A stretch of 64,000 bases of DNA from Lachnospiraceae bacterium (lineage in GTDB: Bacteria; Bacillota; Clostridia; Lachnospirales; Lachnospiraceae), in NCBI GenBank assembly GCA_030526405.1, contig JAUNCZ010000001.1:62001-126000 (forward strand), given 5' to 3'. Shown here piece after piece: positions 26,513-37,101 of this stretch. The notes under the pieces are model-generated. The model had not been told where the DNA came from and did not search any database. It saw only the letters and a program-made list of their open reading frames with translations. The position numbers and the translations under genes were made by a program. Each line of letters begins with the position of its first letter. Positions within the stretch are counted from its first letter, which is position 1.

Positions 26513-27342
26513 ATGTTTGGATATATTACGATTGATCAGGACGAGTTAAAGGGAAAGGACCAGAGAAAATACAGAGAATACTACTGCGGAGTATGTCGGG
26601 ATATCAAAAAACGCTCCGGGCAGCTGCCCAGGGCGTTTCTTACATATGACATGACCTTTCTGGCTATTCTTCTGTCCTCTCTTTCGGAGGATGAGGAGCA
26701 GAGGGAGAAGAAGCGTTGCTGTCTGCATCCGGTGAGAAAAACAGAGAGTATCACGAATCGGTGGACCCAGTATGCGGCAGATATGAATGTGCTGCTGGTA
26801 TACCACAATCTGATGGATGACTGGCTGGATGAGAAAAAGCTGAACAGCAGAATGGCTGCGGGACTGATGAAGGGTACCTGCAGAAAGCTGGAGGAGCTGT
26901 ATCCCCACCAGTCCAGGGCCATTGCCACCTATCTGGAGGCCCTTCACAAAACAGAGCAGGAGAATTCCCCTGATATTGACAGGGCCTCCGGTCTTACAGG
27001 AGTGCTGATGGGGAACTGTTTTCTGCCCCTGCCACATTGTGGAAACAGGAGCTTAGAACCCTGGGATTTTTCCTGGGAAAGTGGATTTATCTGATGGATG
27101 CCTGGGCAGATGTGGATAAGGACAGAAAAAACGGCAATTACAACCCCTTTCTGTTTCTGGCGGAGGAGCCGGATTTTCAGGAGCGGGCACACAGGATCCT
27201 GATGATGATGGCAGCTGAGGCAGCCAGAGCATTTGAACTGCTGCCCATTGTCGAAAATGTGGACATCCTGCGGAATATATTGTATTCTGGAATTTGGAAC
27301 ACTTACAGAAAAATACAGAAAGAAAAGATGGATAAAACATGA
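26513..27342 (+). pseudogene. DUF5685 family protein, interrupted by a one-base frameshift
   Basis: The gene begins at ATG 26513 with the family hallmarks MFGYITIDQDELK and YYCGVCRDIKK. The frame then breaks: the sequence past 27013 reads nonsense and stops at 27094, while the frame one base back continues GELFSAPATLWKQELRTLGF and DVDKDRKNGNYNPF to the stop at 27342. The break is in the run GGGG at 27010-27013; one more G would restore a 276-residue protein of family length. This is either a sequencing or assembly error in a homopolymer, a real mutation, or a slippery site. Biochemical function is unknown; it overlaps the J-domain gene by four bases. Confidence 0.8.
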
Positions 27343-28079
27343 AAGACCCATACCAGGTGCTGGGCGTAACAAGAGATGCCAGCACCGATGAGATAAAAAA
27401 AGCATATCGTCAGCTCAGCAGAAAATACCATCCGGATGCCAATGTGAACAATCCGGATAAGGATGCGGCTGAGGAGAAGTTTAAGGAGATTCAGCAGGCC
27501 TATAAACAGGTCATGTATGAAAAGGAACATGGGACTTCCTATGGGGGAAGCGGATATGGATACGGGAATTCCGCCGGGGGAAACGGCTATGGAAATCCCT
27601 ATGGGAACAGAGGCTATGAGCAGCAGGAGGATCCCTTTGGTGGTTTTGGCGGCTTCGGAGGGTTTGGTCCCTTTGGCTTTGGCTATGGTTCCGCCGGATC
27701 CCAGGTTCGTTATGAGAATGTGGAGCAGCAGGCTGCTGCCAATTATATTAACAGCCGTCATTATCAGGAGGCAATGAATGTGCTGGAGCGCATGGAGCAG
27801 AGAAGTGCTGTATGGTATTATCTCCATGCCCAGGCCAATGCAGGTCTGGGAAACAATGTGAATGCCCTCTCGGATGCAGAGACAGCTGCACGGATGGATC
27901 CGGATAATCCGCTGTACAGACAGCTGGTACAGATGCTTTCTTCCGGCACAGGCTGGTATACCTCTACAGGAGGCAGTTATGGCTATGAGCCCTGCAGCTG
28001 CGGCAGTTCACTGGCAAATCTGTGTACCTGCTGTATCTGTTCAAGCTGCTGTACACCGGGCTGTTTTTGTTGCTGCTGA
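27339..28079 (+). CDS. J-domain protein with cysteine-rich C-terminus
   Basis: 246 residues. The J domain spans 1-65 with HPD at 31-33, so it should stimulate an Hsp70 such as the DnaK encoded at 59263. A Gly/Tyr/Phe-rich linker (about 66-122) follows, then helical TPR-like repeats (about 127-200). The last 30 residues hold 12 cysteines, in clusters such as [10 protein letters not shown] and the terminal CFCCC, unlike the CxxCxGxG zinc repeats of true DnaJ. The tail may bind metal, be acylated, or sit on the membrane. Start codon overlaps the DUF5685 frame by four bases (ATGA), showing coupling. Confidence 0.88.
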   Translation: MKDPYQVLGVTRDASTDEIKKAYRQLSRKYHPDANVNNPDKDAAEEKFKEIQQAYKQVMYEKEHGTSYGGSGYGYGNSAGGNGYGNPYGNRGYEQQEDPFGGFGGFGGFGPFGFGYGSAGSQVRYENVEQQAAANYINSRHYQEAMNVLERMEQRSAVWYYLHAQANAGLGNNVNALSDAETAARMDPDNPLYRQLVQMLSSGTGWYTSTGGSYGYEPCSCGSSLANLCTCCICSSCCTPGCFCCC

Positions 28080-28108
28080 CGGGGAAGAGAGGAAAGGAGA
28101 TACTGTAC

Positions 28109-28747
28109 ATGGATATGGCAACTACATGGCTGGAGCAGTTTTATCATGAAACGGAGCAGGAGGATCGGGAGGAGATTTTCCAGGCCGGCCTGAAGGAAGA
28201 GGGAATGACAAGGGAGAATGAATTCCGGAAAAAACTCTGGGAGCTGAGGTATGTTCCCTGCAAGGGAGAAAAGGCACCGGTGGATCATTATATGAAGATC
28301 TTTCTCTCCATTGATACTCTGGGGCGCACAAAACCGGGATTCTTTTCCAACCGGTTCATCCAGAAGGAGATTCAGTCTCTGAAGGGAATCATGGGAATGG
28401 ATCTGGCGGAGGAATACGGGGAGATGGGAAAGGAGCTGCTGTTTGAAGAGCTGAAACACCTGGCCCGCACCTATATCACCATCTGTCAGGATGACAGAAA
28501 TTTCAGCACTATGATTCTGGGTGTTGGAAAACTCAGCAAGGAGAAGCTTACTGAAAAAATTGCAGATAAGGTATATTTTCTTACCCGGGAGGTTCCCGCC
28601 CTGCATCATTTTGAGGAACTGGTGGAGCCCTTTTCCAGGGCAATGATTCAGGTATATTACGAAATGTACCCAAAAAAGGCGGATCGCCGCCGCCTTCAGG
28701 AGAGACTGGAGGGAAGAAACGGAGAGGAGAACATGCATGAGCAGTGA
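28109..28747 (+). CDS. Uncharacterised soluble protein in the FtsH cluster
   Basis: 212 residues starting MDMATTWLEQFYHETEQEDR behind AAAGGAGATACTGTAC. In-frame codons further upstream overlap the J-domain gene and are not needed. The sequence is helical and charged with no membrane segment or recognised motif; WELRYVPCKGEKAPVDHYMK is a distinctive internal stretch. I do not recognise the family with certainty. It begins 29 bases after the J-domain gene and overlaps ftsH by 11 bases, so it is tied to protein quality control by context only. Confidence 0.75.
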   Translation: MDMATTWLEQFYHETEQEDREEIFQAGLKEEGMTRENEFRKKLWELRYVPCKGEKAPVDHYMKIFLSIDTLGRTKPGFFSNRFIQKEIQSLKGIMGMDLAEEYGEMGKELLFEELKHLARTYITICQDDRNFSTMILGVGKLSKEKLTEKIADKVYFLTREVPALHHFEELVEPFSRAMIQVYYEMYPKKADRRRLQERLEGRNGEENMHEQ

Positions 28748-30821
28748 AAAATACGAATACGACTGGGAGGAGGCTCTGGAGGAGGAGCAGAAGGCCCGGA
28801 ATGAGGCTGCTCAGCGTGAGCTGAAGAAGCAGGCGGAAAAACAGAAGAAGCCGGAGAAAAACAGGCCTCAGAGGAAGCAGTCCGAAGAGCCGGAGCGAAA
28901 CAGACCCCTGAGGAAACGGCCGGAGCGTCCAAACTCCAATAACAACAGATTGCAGGAGGATCCCAACAGGGGAAAGAATTCTCAGCTTCTGCAGCTGGTG
29001 CTGATGGGGATTTCAGCGCTGCTGCTTCTGATGGTGTATTTTGGGGGAACAGCCTCCACAGGTGCCAAAAATGAGGTGCCCTACAATCAGTTTCTGACCA
29101 TGGCCCAGGAGGGGCAGATCACAGAGGTGACTCTGCAGGAGGATACCATTGTGTTCCATGGTACTTCTGCCTCAGAGGTGTATAAGACAAAGCTGGTGGG
29201 AGATGAGAACGCCCTTGTGGAGTTGCTGAAGGATAAGGATATCCAGCTCCAGAAAAAGGAACCATCCGCTCTGAATGAGGTGCTTTCACTGGTGCTGAAC
29301 ATTGCCATTCCTCTGATCATTTTCATGGTTGGAATGTCCGTTATCATGAAAAAGGCCGGAAAAGGCGGCATGATGGGAGTGGGCAAGAGCAAGGCAAAAA
29401 CCTATATCCAGCAGGATACAGGTATTACCTTCCGGGATGTGGCCGGTGAGGATGAGGCCAAGGAGTCACTGCAGGAGGTGGTGGGCTTCCTGCATGAGCC
29501 GGAGAAATATATTCAGATCGGTGCAAAGCTGCCGAAGGGTGTGCTGCTGGTGGGCCCTCCGGGAACCGGTAAGACACTGCTGGCCAAGGCGGTGGCAGGA
29601 GAGGCCCATGTGCCCTTCTTCTCCCTGTCTGGCTCTGAATTTGTAGAGATGTTTGTGGGCGTGGGTGCATCCCGTGTTCGTGACCTGTTTGAGGAAGCAA
29701 AGAAAAATGCTCCCTGTATCATTTTTATCGATGAGATCGATGCCATTGGTAAGTCCAGAGACAGCCGTTTCGGAGGCAATGATGAGCGTGAGCAGACTCT
29801 GAACCAGCTGCTGGCAGAGATGGATGGTTTTGACAGCTCCAAGGGAATCCTGATCCTGGCTGCCACCAACCGTCCTGAGATCCTGGATCCGGCGCTGCTG
29901 CGTCCAGGCCGTTTTGACAGACGGGTTATTGTGGACCGCCCTGATCTGAAGGGCCGTGTGAACATTCTGAAGGTGCATGCAGATAAGGTTCTGCTGGATG
30001 AAACCGTGGATCTGGAGGAGATTGCTCTGGCCACCTCCGGTGCTGTGGGCTCGGATCTTGCCAATATGGTGAATGAGGCTGCCATTCTGGCGGTAAAGAA
30101 TGGAAGAAATGCCGTCTCCCAGAAGGATCTCTTTGAGTCTGTGGAGGTGGTTCTTGTGGGTAAGGAGAAGAAGGATCGTATTCTCAGTCAGGAGGAGCGA
30201 AGAATAGTATCCTACCACGAGGTGGGCCATGCCCTTGTCAGTGCCCTGCAGAAGGATGCGGAGCCTGTTCAGAAGATCACCATCGTTCCCCGTACCATGG
30301 GTGCCCTGGGTTATGTAATGCAGGTGCCGGAGGAGGAGAAATACCTGAATTCCAAGAATGAGCTGGAAGCTATGGTGATCGGACTGCTGGCAGGTCGTGC
30401 GGCAGAGGAGCTGGTATTTGACAGTATCACCACCGGCGCAGCCAATGATATTGAGAGAGCCACAAAGATTGTCCGTGCCATGATCACCCAGTACGGCATG
30501 TCAGAGGCCTTTGGTCTCATCGGACTGGCCCAGCAGGAGGATAAATATCTGGGAGGCCGAGTTGTGATGAACTGCGGCGACGCCACTGCCACAGAGATCG
30601 ATCATGAGGTGATGCGTGTTCTGAAGGAGTCCTATGAGACAGCCAAGAGCATGCTGGCCGGAAACAGAGATGTTCTGGACCGCATTGCAGACTTCCTGAT
30701 TCAGAAGGAGACCATCACAGGAAAGCAGTTTATGGAGCTCTATCACCAGGTGCTGGAGGAGCGTCAGAGAACAGAGGATCCTGATTACTTTTTTGATTCC
30801 GAGGATTCGGAGGAGGAATAA
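28737..30821 (+). CDS. ftsH: ATP-dependent zinc metalloprotease FtsH
   Basis: 694 residues. FtsH is a hexameric membrane AAA protease that degrades misfolded membrane and some soluble proteins. TM1 lies at about 82-104 and TM2 at about 180-203, then the AAA domain: Walker A GPPGTGKT near 272-279, Walker B FIDEID, and the second region of homology [20 protein letters not shown]. The zinc site HEVGH is near 492-496. The protease domain ends normally. An 80-residue charged, Lys/Arg/Glu/Pro-rich cytoplasmic extension precedes TM1, which most FtsH proteins lack. A 36-base gap leads to uvrC. Confidence 0.97.
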   Translation: MSSEKYEYDWEEALEEEQKARNEAAQRELKKQAEKQKKPEKNRPQRKQSEEPERNRPLRKRPERPNSNNNRLQEDPNRGKNSQLLQLVLMGISALLLLMVYFGGTASTGAKNEVPYNQFLTMAQEGQITEVTLQEDTIVFHGTSASEVYKTKLVGDENALVELLKDKDIQLQKKEPSALNEVLSLVLNIAIPLIIFMVGMSVIMKKAGKGGMMGVGKSKAKTYIQQDTGITFRDVAGEDEAKESLQEVVGFLHEPEKYIQIGAKLPKGVLLVGPPGTGKTLLAKAVAGEAHVPFFSLSGSEFVEMFVGVGASRVRDLFEEAKKNAPCIIFIDEIDAIGKSRDSRFGGNDEREQTLNQLLAEMDGFDSSKGILILAATNRPEILDPALLRPGRFDRRVIVDRPDLKGRVNILKVHADKVLLDETVDLEEIALATSGAVGSDLANMVNEAAILAVKNGRNAVSQKDLFESVEVVLVGKEKKDRILSQEERRIVSYHEVGHALVSALQKDAEPVQKITIVPRTMGALGYVMQVPEEEKYLNSKNELEAMVIGLLAGRAAEELVFDSITTGAANDIERATKIVRAMITQYGMSEAFGLIGLAQQEDKYLGGRVVMNCGDATATEIDHEVMRVLKESYETAKSMLAGNRDVLDRIADFLIQKETITGKQFMELYHQVLEERQRTEDPDYFFDSEDSEEE

Positions 30822-30857
30822 GACCGGTCAGGACAGAGAATAACAGGCAGGTGTGAG

Positions 30858-32729
30858 ATGGCATTTCAGATTGAAGAAGAACTGAAAAAACTTCCGGCCA
30901 GGCCCGGTGTGTATCTGATGCACAATGACAGAGATGAGATCATCTATGTGGGAAAGGCCGTAAGCCTGAAAAACAGGGTGCGCCAGTATTTTCAGACCAG
31001 CAGGAACAAGGGGCTGAAGATTGAATCCATGGTTCCACAGATTGCCCGCTTTGAGTACATTGTTACGGATTCGGAACTGGAGGCTCTGGTGCTGGAGTGT
31101 AATCTGATCAAGGAGTACAGGCCCAAGTACAATACCATGCTGAAGGATGATAAGGCATATCCCTTTATTCAGGTCACTGTCCAGGAGGAGTATCCAAGGG
31201 TACTCTTTGCCAGGCAGATGAAAAAGGACAGATCCAGATATTTTGGTCCCTATACCAGCGCCGGTGCTGTGAAGGAGACCATTGAGCTGGTGAGGAAGCT
31301 GTATCAGCTTCGGGCCTGCAGCAAAAAGCTGCCGGCTGAGCAGGGAAAGGACAGACCCTGTCTGTACTATCACATCCATCAGTGCAAGGCGCCCTGCCAG
31401 GGCTGGGTGGATCCGGAGAAATACAGAGAACAGGTGAATAAGGCGCTGAGATTTCTCAATGGAAATTTCCAGGAGGAGCTGAAAGAGCTGACGGAGAAGA
31501 TGCAGAAGGCTTCAGAGGAATGGCGCTTTGAGGAGGCGGCAGAGCTGAGGGACCTGATTGAAAGTGTAAAGAGGATCGGTGAACATCAGAAGATCACCAG
31601 CAGCAGCGGCGAGGACAGGGATGTGATCGCCCTGGCGGAGGAGAATTCCGAGGCAGTGGTACAGGTGTTTTTTGTCAGGGACGGAAAGATCATCGGAAGG
31701 GAGCATTTCTTCCTGAAAACAGCTCCGGGAGAGACCAGGGGCGACTGTATGCTGTCCTTTCTGAAGCAATATTATGCCGGTACGCCCTTTATTCCCCGGG
31801 AGATCCTGCTTTCCGACGAGATTGAGGAGCGGGAGGTGCTGGAGACCTGGCTGTCGGGAAAACGGGGACATGGGGTACATATTCTTGTGCCTAAGAAGGG
31901 TCCGAAGGAGAAGCTGGTGCTGCTGGCGAAGAGAAATGCAGGCATTGTTCTGGATCAGGACAGAGAGCGGCTGAAACGGGAAGAGGGGCGCACCATCGGT
32001 GCCGTCCGTCAGATCGGCCAGTGGCTGGGCATGGATCCGCCGAAACGGATCGAGGCCTTTGATATTTCCAATATCAGCGGTTTTCAGTCTGTGGGTTCCA
32101 TGGTGGTCTATGAAAAGGGCAGACCGAAAAGGGCTGATTACAGAAAATTCCGTATCAGAACAGTGGAGGGTCCCAACGACTATGCCAGCATGGAGGAGGT
32201 CCTTACCAGAAGGTTCAGAAGAGGGCTGGAGGAGGATGCAGGTTTTGAACTGCTGCCGGACCTGATTATGATGGACGGTGGCAGAGGTCAGGTAAACATC
32301 TGTTGCAGCGTTCTGGAAAAGCTGGGCCTTCAGATTCCTGTCTGTGGAATGGTGAAAGATGATCGCCACAGAACACGTGGTTTGTATTATAATAATATTG
32401 AGATTCCAATTGACACCGCCAGTGAGGGCTTTCATCTGATCACCAGGATCCAGGATGAGGCTCACCGGTTTGCCATTGAATATCACAGACTGCTCCGCAG
32501 CAAGGGGCAGGTGCATTCTGTTCTGGATGATATCCCAAATGTGGGACCCGCCAGAAGGAAAGCTCTGATGAAGAGGTATCAGAGCCTGGATGCCATGCGG
32601 GAGGCTTCTGTGGAGGAGCTGAAGCAGCTGGAAACAATGAATGAGCGTGCAGCAGTGTCTGTATACGAATTCCTACATAAAAACGAAGAAAAAGAGGAAG
32701 GAAAAAGCAATGCAAAAGAGGAGAATTGA
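30858..32729 (+). CDS. uvrC: Excinuclease ABC subunit C
   Basis: 623 residues. UvrC makes the two incisions in nucleotide excision repair. Domains in order: GIY-YIG nuclease ([20 protein letters not shown], residues 15-34), a Cys-rich region, UVR motif (about 205-235), RNase H-like nuclease with FDISNISG and [11 protein letters not shown], and a C-terminal helix-hairpin-helix ([16 protein letters not shown]). Its last 20 bases overlap hprK. All domains look intact. Confidence 0.97.
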   Translation: MAFQIEEELKKLPARPGVYLMHNDRDEIIYVGKAVSLKNRVRQYFQTSRNKGLKIESMVPQIARFEYIVTDSELEALVLECNLIKEYRPKYNTMLKDDKAYPFIQVTVQEEYPRVLFARQMKKDRSRYFGPYTSAGAVKETIELVRKLYQLRACSKKLPAEQGKDRPCLYYHIHQCKAPCQGWVDPEKYREQVNKALRFLNGNFQEELKELTEKMQKASEEWRFEEAAELRDLIESVKRIGEHQKITSSSGEDRDVIALAEENSEAVVQVFFVRDGKIIGREHFFLKTAPGETRGDCMLSFLKQYYAGTPFIPREILLSDEIEEREVLETWLSGKRGHGVHILVPKKGPKEKLVLLAKRNAGIVLDQDRERLKREEGRTIGAVRQIGQWLGMDPPKRIEAFDISNISGFQSVGSMVVYEKGRPKRADYRKFRIRTVEGPNDYASMEEVLTRRFRRGLEEDAGFELLPDLIMMDGGRGQVNICCSVLEKLGLQIPVCGMVKDDRHRTRGLYYNNIEIPIDTASEGFHLITRIQDEAHRFAIEYHRLLRSKGQVHSVLDDIPNVGPARRKALMKRYQSLDAMREASVEELKQLETMNERAAVSVYEFLHKNEEKEEGKSNAKEEN

Positions 32730-33645
32730 ACTTCAGAAGGTTGTGGATGCAATGAGTCTGGTGAATGCGACTCCGGAGGTGGATCTGACAGATCGCTACA
32801 TCACTGTTCCGGAGCTGAACCGTCCGGCTCTTCAGCTGACCGGTTACTATGAGCATTTTGAAAAAGAGCGTATTCAGGTCATCGGATATGTGGAGTATAC
32901 CTATCTTGAGAGCATGGGTGAGGAGAAAAAATACCAGGCCTATGAGGAACTGATGTCCAGAGGCATTCCCTGTGTGATCTTTACAACGGAGGTGCTGCCA
33001 TCGGAGGAGTACCTGAATCTGGCAAAGAAATACAATGTACCAACCTTCACTACCAAGAGAAGCACATCCTCCTTCTCTGCGGAGCTGATGAGATGGCTGG
33101 GCGTGCAGCTGGCACCTACCATTTCTGTGCACGGTGTTCTTGTGGATGTAATGGGTGAGGGAATCCTGATCATGGGAGAGAGCGGTATCGGTAAATCTGA
33201 GGCGGCTCTGGAGCTGGTAAAGAGAGGACATCGTCTTGTCAGTGACGATGTGGTGGAGATCAGCCGTGTGTCTGAGGTTACCCTGGTAGGTACTGCCCCT
33301 GACATGACAAGACATTTTATTGAGCTGCGAGGCATCGGAATCATTGATGTAAAGACCCTGTTTGGTATCCAGAGTGTTGAAAATACAAAATCCATTGATC
33401 TGGTCATCCAGCTGGAGGACTGGGATAAGGACAAAGAGTATGACCGCATGGGACTGGAAGAGCAGTATATTGAGTTCCTTGGAAATAAGGTTGTTACTCA
33501 TACCCTGCCGGTTCGTCCGGGACGAAATCTGGCAATCATCGTAGAAACGGCAGCTATCAACCACAGACAGAAGAAGATGGGTTACAATGCTGCCAAAGAG
33601 CTGTATCGCCGCGTGCAGGAAAATCTTGCAAAAAAACGCTTATGA
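32710..33645 (+). CDS. hprK: HPr kinase/phosphorylase
   Basis: 311 residues from ATG 32710 behind AGAGGAAGGAAAAAGCA, inside the end of uvrC. It phosphorylates HPr at Ser46 and reverses this, controlling carbon catabolite repression in Firmicutes. P-loop GESGIGKSE lies near 154-162 and the family signature [14 protein letters not shown] near 204-217. The N-terminal domain is complete. Its position after uvrC is common in Clostridia. No PTS genes are nearby. Confidence 0.97.
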   Translation: MQKRRIELQKVVDAMSLVNATPEVDLTDRYITVPELNRPALQLTGYYEHFEKERIQVIGYVEYTYLESMGEEKKYQAYEELMSRGIPCVIFTTEVLPSEEYLNLAKKYNVPTFTTKRSTSSFSAELMRWLGVQLAPTISVHGVLVDVMGEGILIMGESGIGKSEAALELVKRGHRLVSDDVVEISRVSEVTLVGTAPDMTRHFIELRGIGIIDVKTLFGIQSVENTKSIDLVIQLEDWDKDKEYDRMGLEEQYIEFLGNKVVTHTLPVRPGRNLAIIVETAAINHRQKKMGYNAAKELYRRVQENLAKKRL

Positions 33646-33675
33646 TAAAAATTTAAATAAAAGGAGCAGATTACT

Positions 33676-34194
33676 ATGTCAAATCCAATCGTAACAATTA
33701 CCATGGAGAACGGATCTGTTATGAAAGCAGAGCTGTATCCGGAAATCGCACCAAACACTGTGAACAACTTCATCAGCCTTGTGAAAAAAGGTTTTTATGA
33801 CGGTCTGATCTTCCACCGTGTAATCGCAGGCTTTATGATCCAGGGTGGCTGTCCTCAGGGAACAGGAACAGGTGGCCCAGGCTATGCCATCAAGGGAGAG
33901 TTCTCTCAGAATGGCTTTGAAAATAATCTGGCTCATACACCGGGTGTTCTTTCCATGGCAAGAGCAATGCATCCTGATTCAGCAGGAAGCCAGTTCTTCA
34001 TCATGCACAAAACCTCTCCACATCTGGACGGATCCTATGCAGCCTTCGGAAAGGTGACAGAGGGACTGGATGTGGTGGAGGACATCGCAATGACAACTAC
34101 AGGCTGGGCGGATCGTCCGGTGGTACCTCAGAAGATCGCATCCATGACTGTGGAGACCTTCGGTGTGGAGTATCCGGAACCAGAGAAAGTCTGA
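33676..34194 (+). CDS. Peptidyl-prolyl cis-trans isomerase, cyclophilin type
   Basis: 172 residues, a single cyclophilin domain with no signal peptide, so cytoplasmic. The catalytic and binding motifs FHRVIAGFMIQGGCPQGTG, NLAHTPGVLSMARA and SAGSQFFIM are intact. It lies 30 bases after hprK and probably ends the same transcription unit, which began with the zinc-ribbon gene. Hairpins follow at 34221-34251 and 34293-34348. Confidence 0.95.
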   Translation: MSNPIVTITMENGSVMKAELYPEIAPNTVNNFISLVKKGFYDGLIFHRVIAGFMIQGGCPQGTGTGGPGYAIKGEFSQNGFENNLAHTPGVLSMARAMHPDSAGSQFFIMHKTSPHLDGSYAAFGKVTEGLDVVEDIAMTTTGWADRPVVPQKIASMTVETFGVEYPEPEKV

Positions 34195-34220
34195 TCACAG
34201 AAAGTGGTTCATGAACTGGC

Positions 34221-34251
34221 AGTGAAGGGGACTGCGAATGTCCCCTTTACT
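34221..34251 (+). other. Hairpin downstream of the cyclophilin gene
   Basis: AGTGAAGGGGAC pairs with GTCCCCTTTACT, with one mismatch, over a seven-base loop. There is no T run after it. It may stabilise the 3' end of the mRNA ahead of the larger terminator. Confidence 0.4.
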
Positions 34252-34292
34252 GAAAGAACTGTACAGAGACAATCTGTGCAGAGATGATCGGT

Positions 34293-34348
34293 ATACAGAA
34301 AAAGGGAATGCCCTGGCAGTTTTGCCGGGGCATTCCCTTTTTCTGTAT
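34293..34348. terminator. Long bidirectional terminator
   Basis: A perfect 21-base stem joins 34293-34313 to 34328-34348 around a 14-base loop. The arm centre is AAAAAGGGAATGCCC and the other side gives GGGCATTCCCTTTTT, so T-rich tails exist on both strands. It separates the cyclophilin gene from the convergent penicillin-binding protein gene. Confidence 0.9.
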
Positions 34349-34373
34349 ATCTGTAACTGGCAATGGTTGTTTT

Positions 34374-36908
34374 TCAGGATTCCTCTGTATTGGACTGAGG
34401 GGCGATTTCTTCCTCAGAATCAGGTTCAGGGGGTTCCGGTGTATCAGCCTCCTCCCCCTCATCCTCAGGTTTCTCATCCTCAGGCTCCTCCTCTTCCTTC
34501 TTATCCTCCTCCGGCTTCGGAGGAGGAGTAGGTGCAGGAGTAGGAGTAGGTGTGGGAGTAGGTGGCACATAGCACTGTGTACAGTGGGTGACAGGCATAT
34601 ACATGGTGTCAAAGTACTCTGTAACACGGCTGCAGCCGTTTCCTGCCAGAAGTCCTGTCTTCGGACAGATGGTGGCCTCCTTTACTGTCTGGGGTACAGG
34701 GAAGGACTGGTTAACCAGATGTTTTGTCTGATCCACCCGGTTCATAACCCTGGTCCACAGTCCCTTGTGATAGTTTCTGTATTCCTCCGGAAGATCCAGA
34801 CTGACATCACAGCCTGCCCAGATGGCAGCTGTGTAGTAGGGAGTAAAGCCGGCGAACACAAGATCACGGAAGGTGTTGGTGGTACCGGTTTTTCCGGCCA
34901 CCGTCATGTTGTTCAGCTGATAGTCCACACCGGTACCTTTTGTGATAACATCCAGCATGGCATTGGTCAGCAGATAGGCTGTGCTTTCCTTGAAGATCCG
35001 TGTCTGGATAGGTGTATGCTCCAGAACGATATTTCCCGCGGAATCCACCACCTTTGTATAGAAGGTGGGCTGTGTATAAACACCGCCGTTGGCAATGGCT
35101 GCGTAGGCGGCTGTCAGCTCCAGGTTGCTGACACCGTTGGTGATACCGCCCAGTGCCAGAGGCTGGATCACGTCCCATTCAGGGTCATCGATGAGCTTTT
35201 CAAAGCCCATGCGCAGCAGGTAATTCATACCTGTCTGGGGAGTGATCTGGTCCAGAACCTTGACAGCCGGAATATTGTAGGAGTTCTGGATGGCAGTACG
35301 CACCGTCACATCTCCATGGAAGGAGTTGTCTGCATTGTGGATGGGACTTCCGTCTGAGTAGTTGTAGGGCTCATCTGTCAGTACCGTGGCAAGGGAGATC
35401 TCTCCGGAATCAAGAGCCGGTCCGTAGGTGGACAGGATCTTGAAGGTGGATCCCGGCTGCCGGTAGGCATCGGTGGCACGGTTCAGCGTGAGACTGGCTG
35501 TTTTTTCACCACGGCCTCCTACAATGGCCTTCACATAGGAGGTTCTCTGATCCAGAATGGTCATGGCTGCCTGGGGCTGGGGAGTGCAGGTGTACCATTC
35601 AGCTATGATGGTGTCACCGGGCTGCACCATGGCGGCACGGTACTGGTCAATATAGCTGACCGCCTCCTCCTCCGTATCAAAGAGCAGGTCAAAATCCGGA
35701 TCATAATTCCGGAAATACAGCTGCAGCATCTCACGGCTATAGTTCTGCAGTTCCCCCTCCGGATTCTGAACGGTCATGGCCCAGTCCAGAGCCACTGTAA
35801 CACGTCCGGGATAGTTGTCCTCATTGCAGAACTCTTCGTCCATAATGGACTGGATCTCGGGGTCCTGGGTGGTATAGATGCGAAGACCACCGCTGTAGAT
35901 GGCATTGTTTGCCTGGACAGATGTATAACCCCTCTGCTGCATCAGATCCTTCTTCAGCTGAACGATCAGCTCATCCACGAAATAGGAATAGGGTTCCTCT
36001 GTGGTGGTGGACTCTGACTGAACGGCAATTCGGTCATATACATTGTCTGCCAGAGCTTCCTGATACTGCTCCTCTGTGATATAGCTCTGATCTCTCATAT
36101 CACGCAGCACCTTTTCCCGTCTGTCCGCATTCTTTTCCGGATGATTGATGGGATTCCATTTGGTGGGATTCTGGGGGATTGCCGCCAGAACTGCACACTC
36201 GGAAAGGGTCAGCATGGAGCTGGGTTTTCCGAAATATTTCTGGGATGCTGTCTGGATGCCGTAGCAGCCGGAACCGAAGTTCACCGTGTTCAGATAGTTT
36301 TCAAGAATCACCGCCTTGGGATCCTTGACCTCTGCTGCCAGTGCTGCCTCCAGCTTCACAGCCAGATACTGTTCCTGCAGCTTTCGCCGGATTCGCTGGA
36401 GCTTTGTCTCCTGGGTCCAGCTGGTAAAGACATTGTTTTTCAGCAGCTGCTGGGTGATGGTGCTGGCACCCTCTGTCCTTCTGAGACCGGTGCTGACCGC
36501 CACAGCCATGGCCCGGAGCATACCCTGGGGATCAATTCCGTTATGGGTATAAAATCTGGAATCCTCAATGGCCACAATGGCATGCTGCATATCCTCGGGG
36601 ATCTCATTGATGGAAACGGAGATTCTGTTTCCTTCTGATGAGTTCAGCTTCTGTATCAGGTTGCCGTCTGCATCGTAGATCATGGTGGCCTGACCAAGGG
36701 GCATGATGTTTACATCCTCAATATCCGGTGCTCCGTCGATGATTCCCCTGTAGGCACCAAATGCCAGCAGAGAGCAGCAGACGATCACCGCAGCTATGAC
36801 GAACAGTCCGATACGGAGTGCGGAGACACCTGCCTTGTTTCCAAGCATGGCAGAGTGAGAATCCAGCTCGTTCAGCCTCTTCTGCACGCCTCTTTTTCCT
36901 AGATTCAT
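34374..36908 (-). CDS. Class A penicillin-binding protein (PBP1A family)
   Basis: 844 residues. It polymerises and cross-links peptidoglycan outside the membrane. One membrane anchor lies at about 31-52. The glycosyltransferase domain shows EDSRFYTHNGIDPQG and EGASTITQQLLKN. The transpeptidase domain has the SxxK serine in PGSTFKIL (near 485), SYN (near 542) and KTGT (near 672). The last 70 residues are a Pro/Thr repeat (PTPTPTPTPAP) followed by an acidic stretch rich in Glu/Pro/Asp, an exported flexible tail. Start ATG 36908 follows TTAAGGAGGTAAATAAT. It is a single gene between convergent and divergent neighbours. Confidence 0.95.
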   Translation of the reverse strand: MNLGKRGVQKRLNELDSHSAMLGNKAGVSALRIGLFVIAAVIVCCSLLAFGAYRGIIDGAPDIEDVNIMPLGQATMIYDADGNLIQKLNSSEGNRISVSINEIPEDMQHAIVAIEDSRFYTHNGIDPQGMLRAMAVAVSTGLRRTEGASTITQQLLKNNVFTSWTQETKLQRIRRKLQEQYLAVKLEAALAAEVKDPKAVILENYLNTVNFGSGCYGIQTASQKYFGKPSSMLTLSECAVLAAIPQNPTKWNPINHPEKNADRREKVLRDMRDQSYITEEQYQEALADNVYDRIAVQSESTTTEEPYSYFVDELIVQLKKDLMQQRGYTSVQANNAIYSGGLRIYTTQDPEIQSIMDEEFCNEDNYPGRVTVALDWAMTVQNPEGELQNYSREMLQLYFRNYDPDFDLLFDTEEEAVSYIDQYRAAMVQPGDTIIAEWYTCTPQPQAAMTILDQRTSYVKAIVGGRGEKTASLTLNRATDAYRQPGSTFKILSTYGPALDSGEISLATVLTDEPYNYSDGSPIHNADNSFHGDVTVRTAIQNSYNIPAVKVLDQITPQTGMNYLLRMGFEKLIDDPEWDVIQPLALGGITNGVSNLELTAAYAAIANGGVYTQPTFYTKVVDSAGNIVLEHTPIQTRIFKESTAYLLTNAMLDVITKGTGVDYQLNNMTVAGKTGTTNTFRDLVFAGFTPYYTAAIWAGCDVSLDLPEEYRNYHKGLWTRVMNRVDQTKHLVNQSFPVPQTVKEATICPKTGLLAGNGCSRVTEYFDTMYMPVTHCTQCYVPPTPTPTPTPAPTPPPKPEEDKKEEEEPEDEKPEDEGEEADTPEPPEPDSEEEIAPQSNTEES

Positions 36909-37101
36909 ATTATTTACCTCCTTAAAGGATCTTTTATGAAATCAGACAATTTCTCAGGTTAAGTATAACAAAATTCATTTTGCAGGGAAAGTGTCAAAAA
37001 GAAAGTTCACATTTTCACCGCAAATGTGATACCATGAGTACAGTTCATGCAGAAAAAGCTGCAGCGAAGAGAGTTGAAGTATTATTAAAGGGGAGCAGAA
37101 T

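Noticed and set aside
34284..35357. Plus-strand frame of 357 codons within the penicillin-binding protein gene
   Set aside because: It begins in a terminator stem and is antisense to a fully conserved transpeptidase domain.
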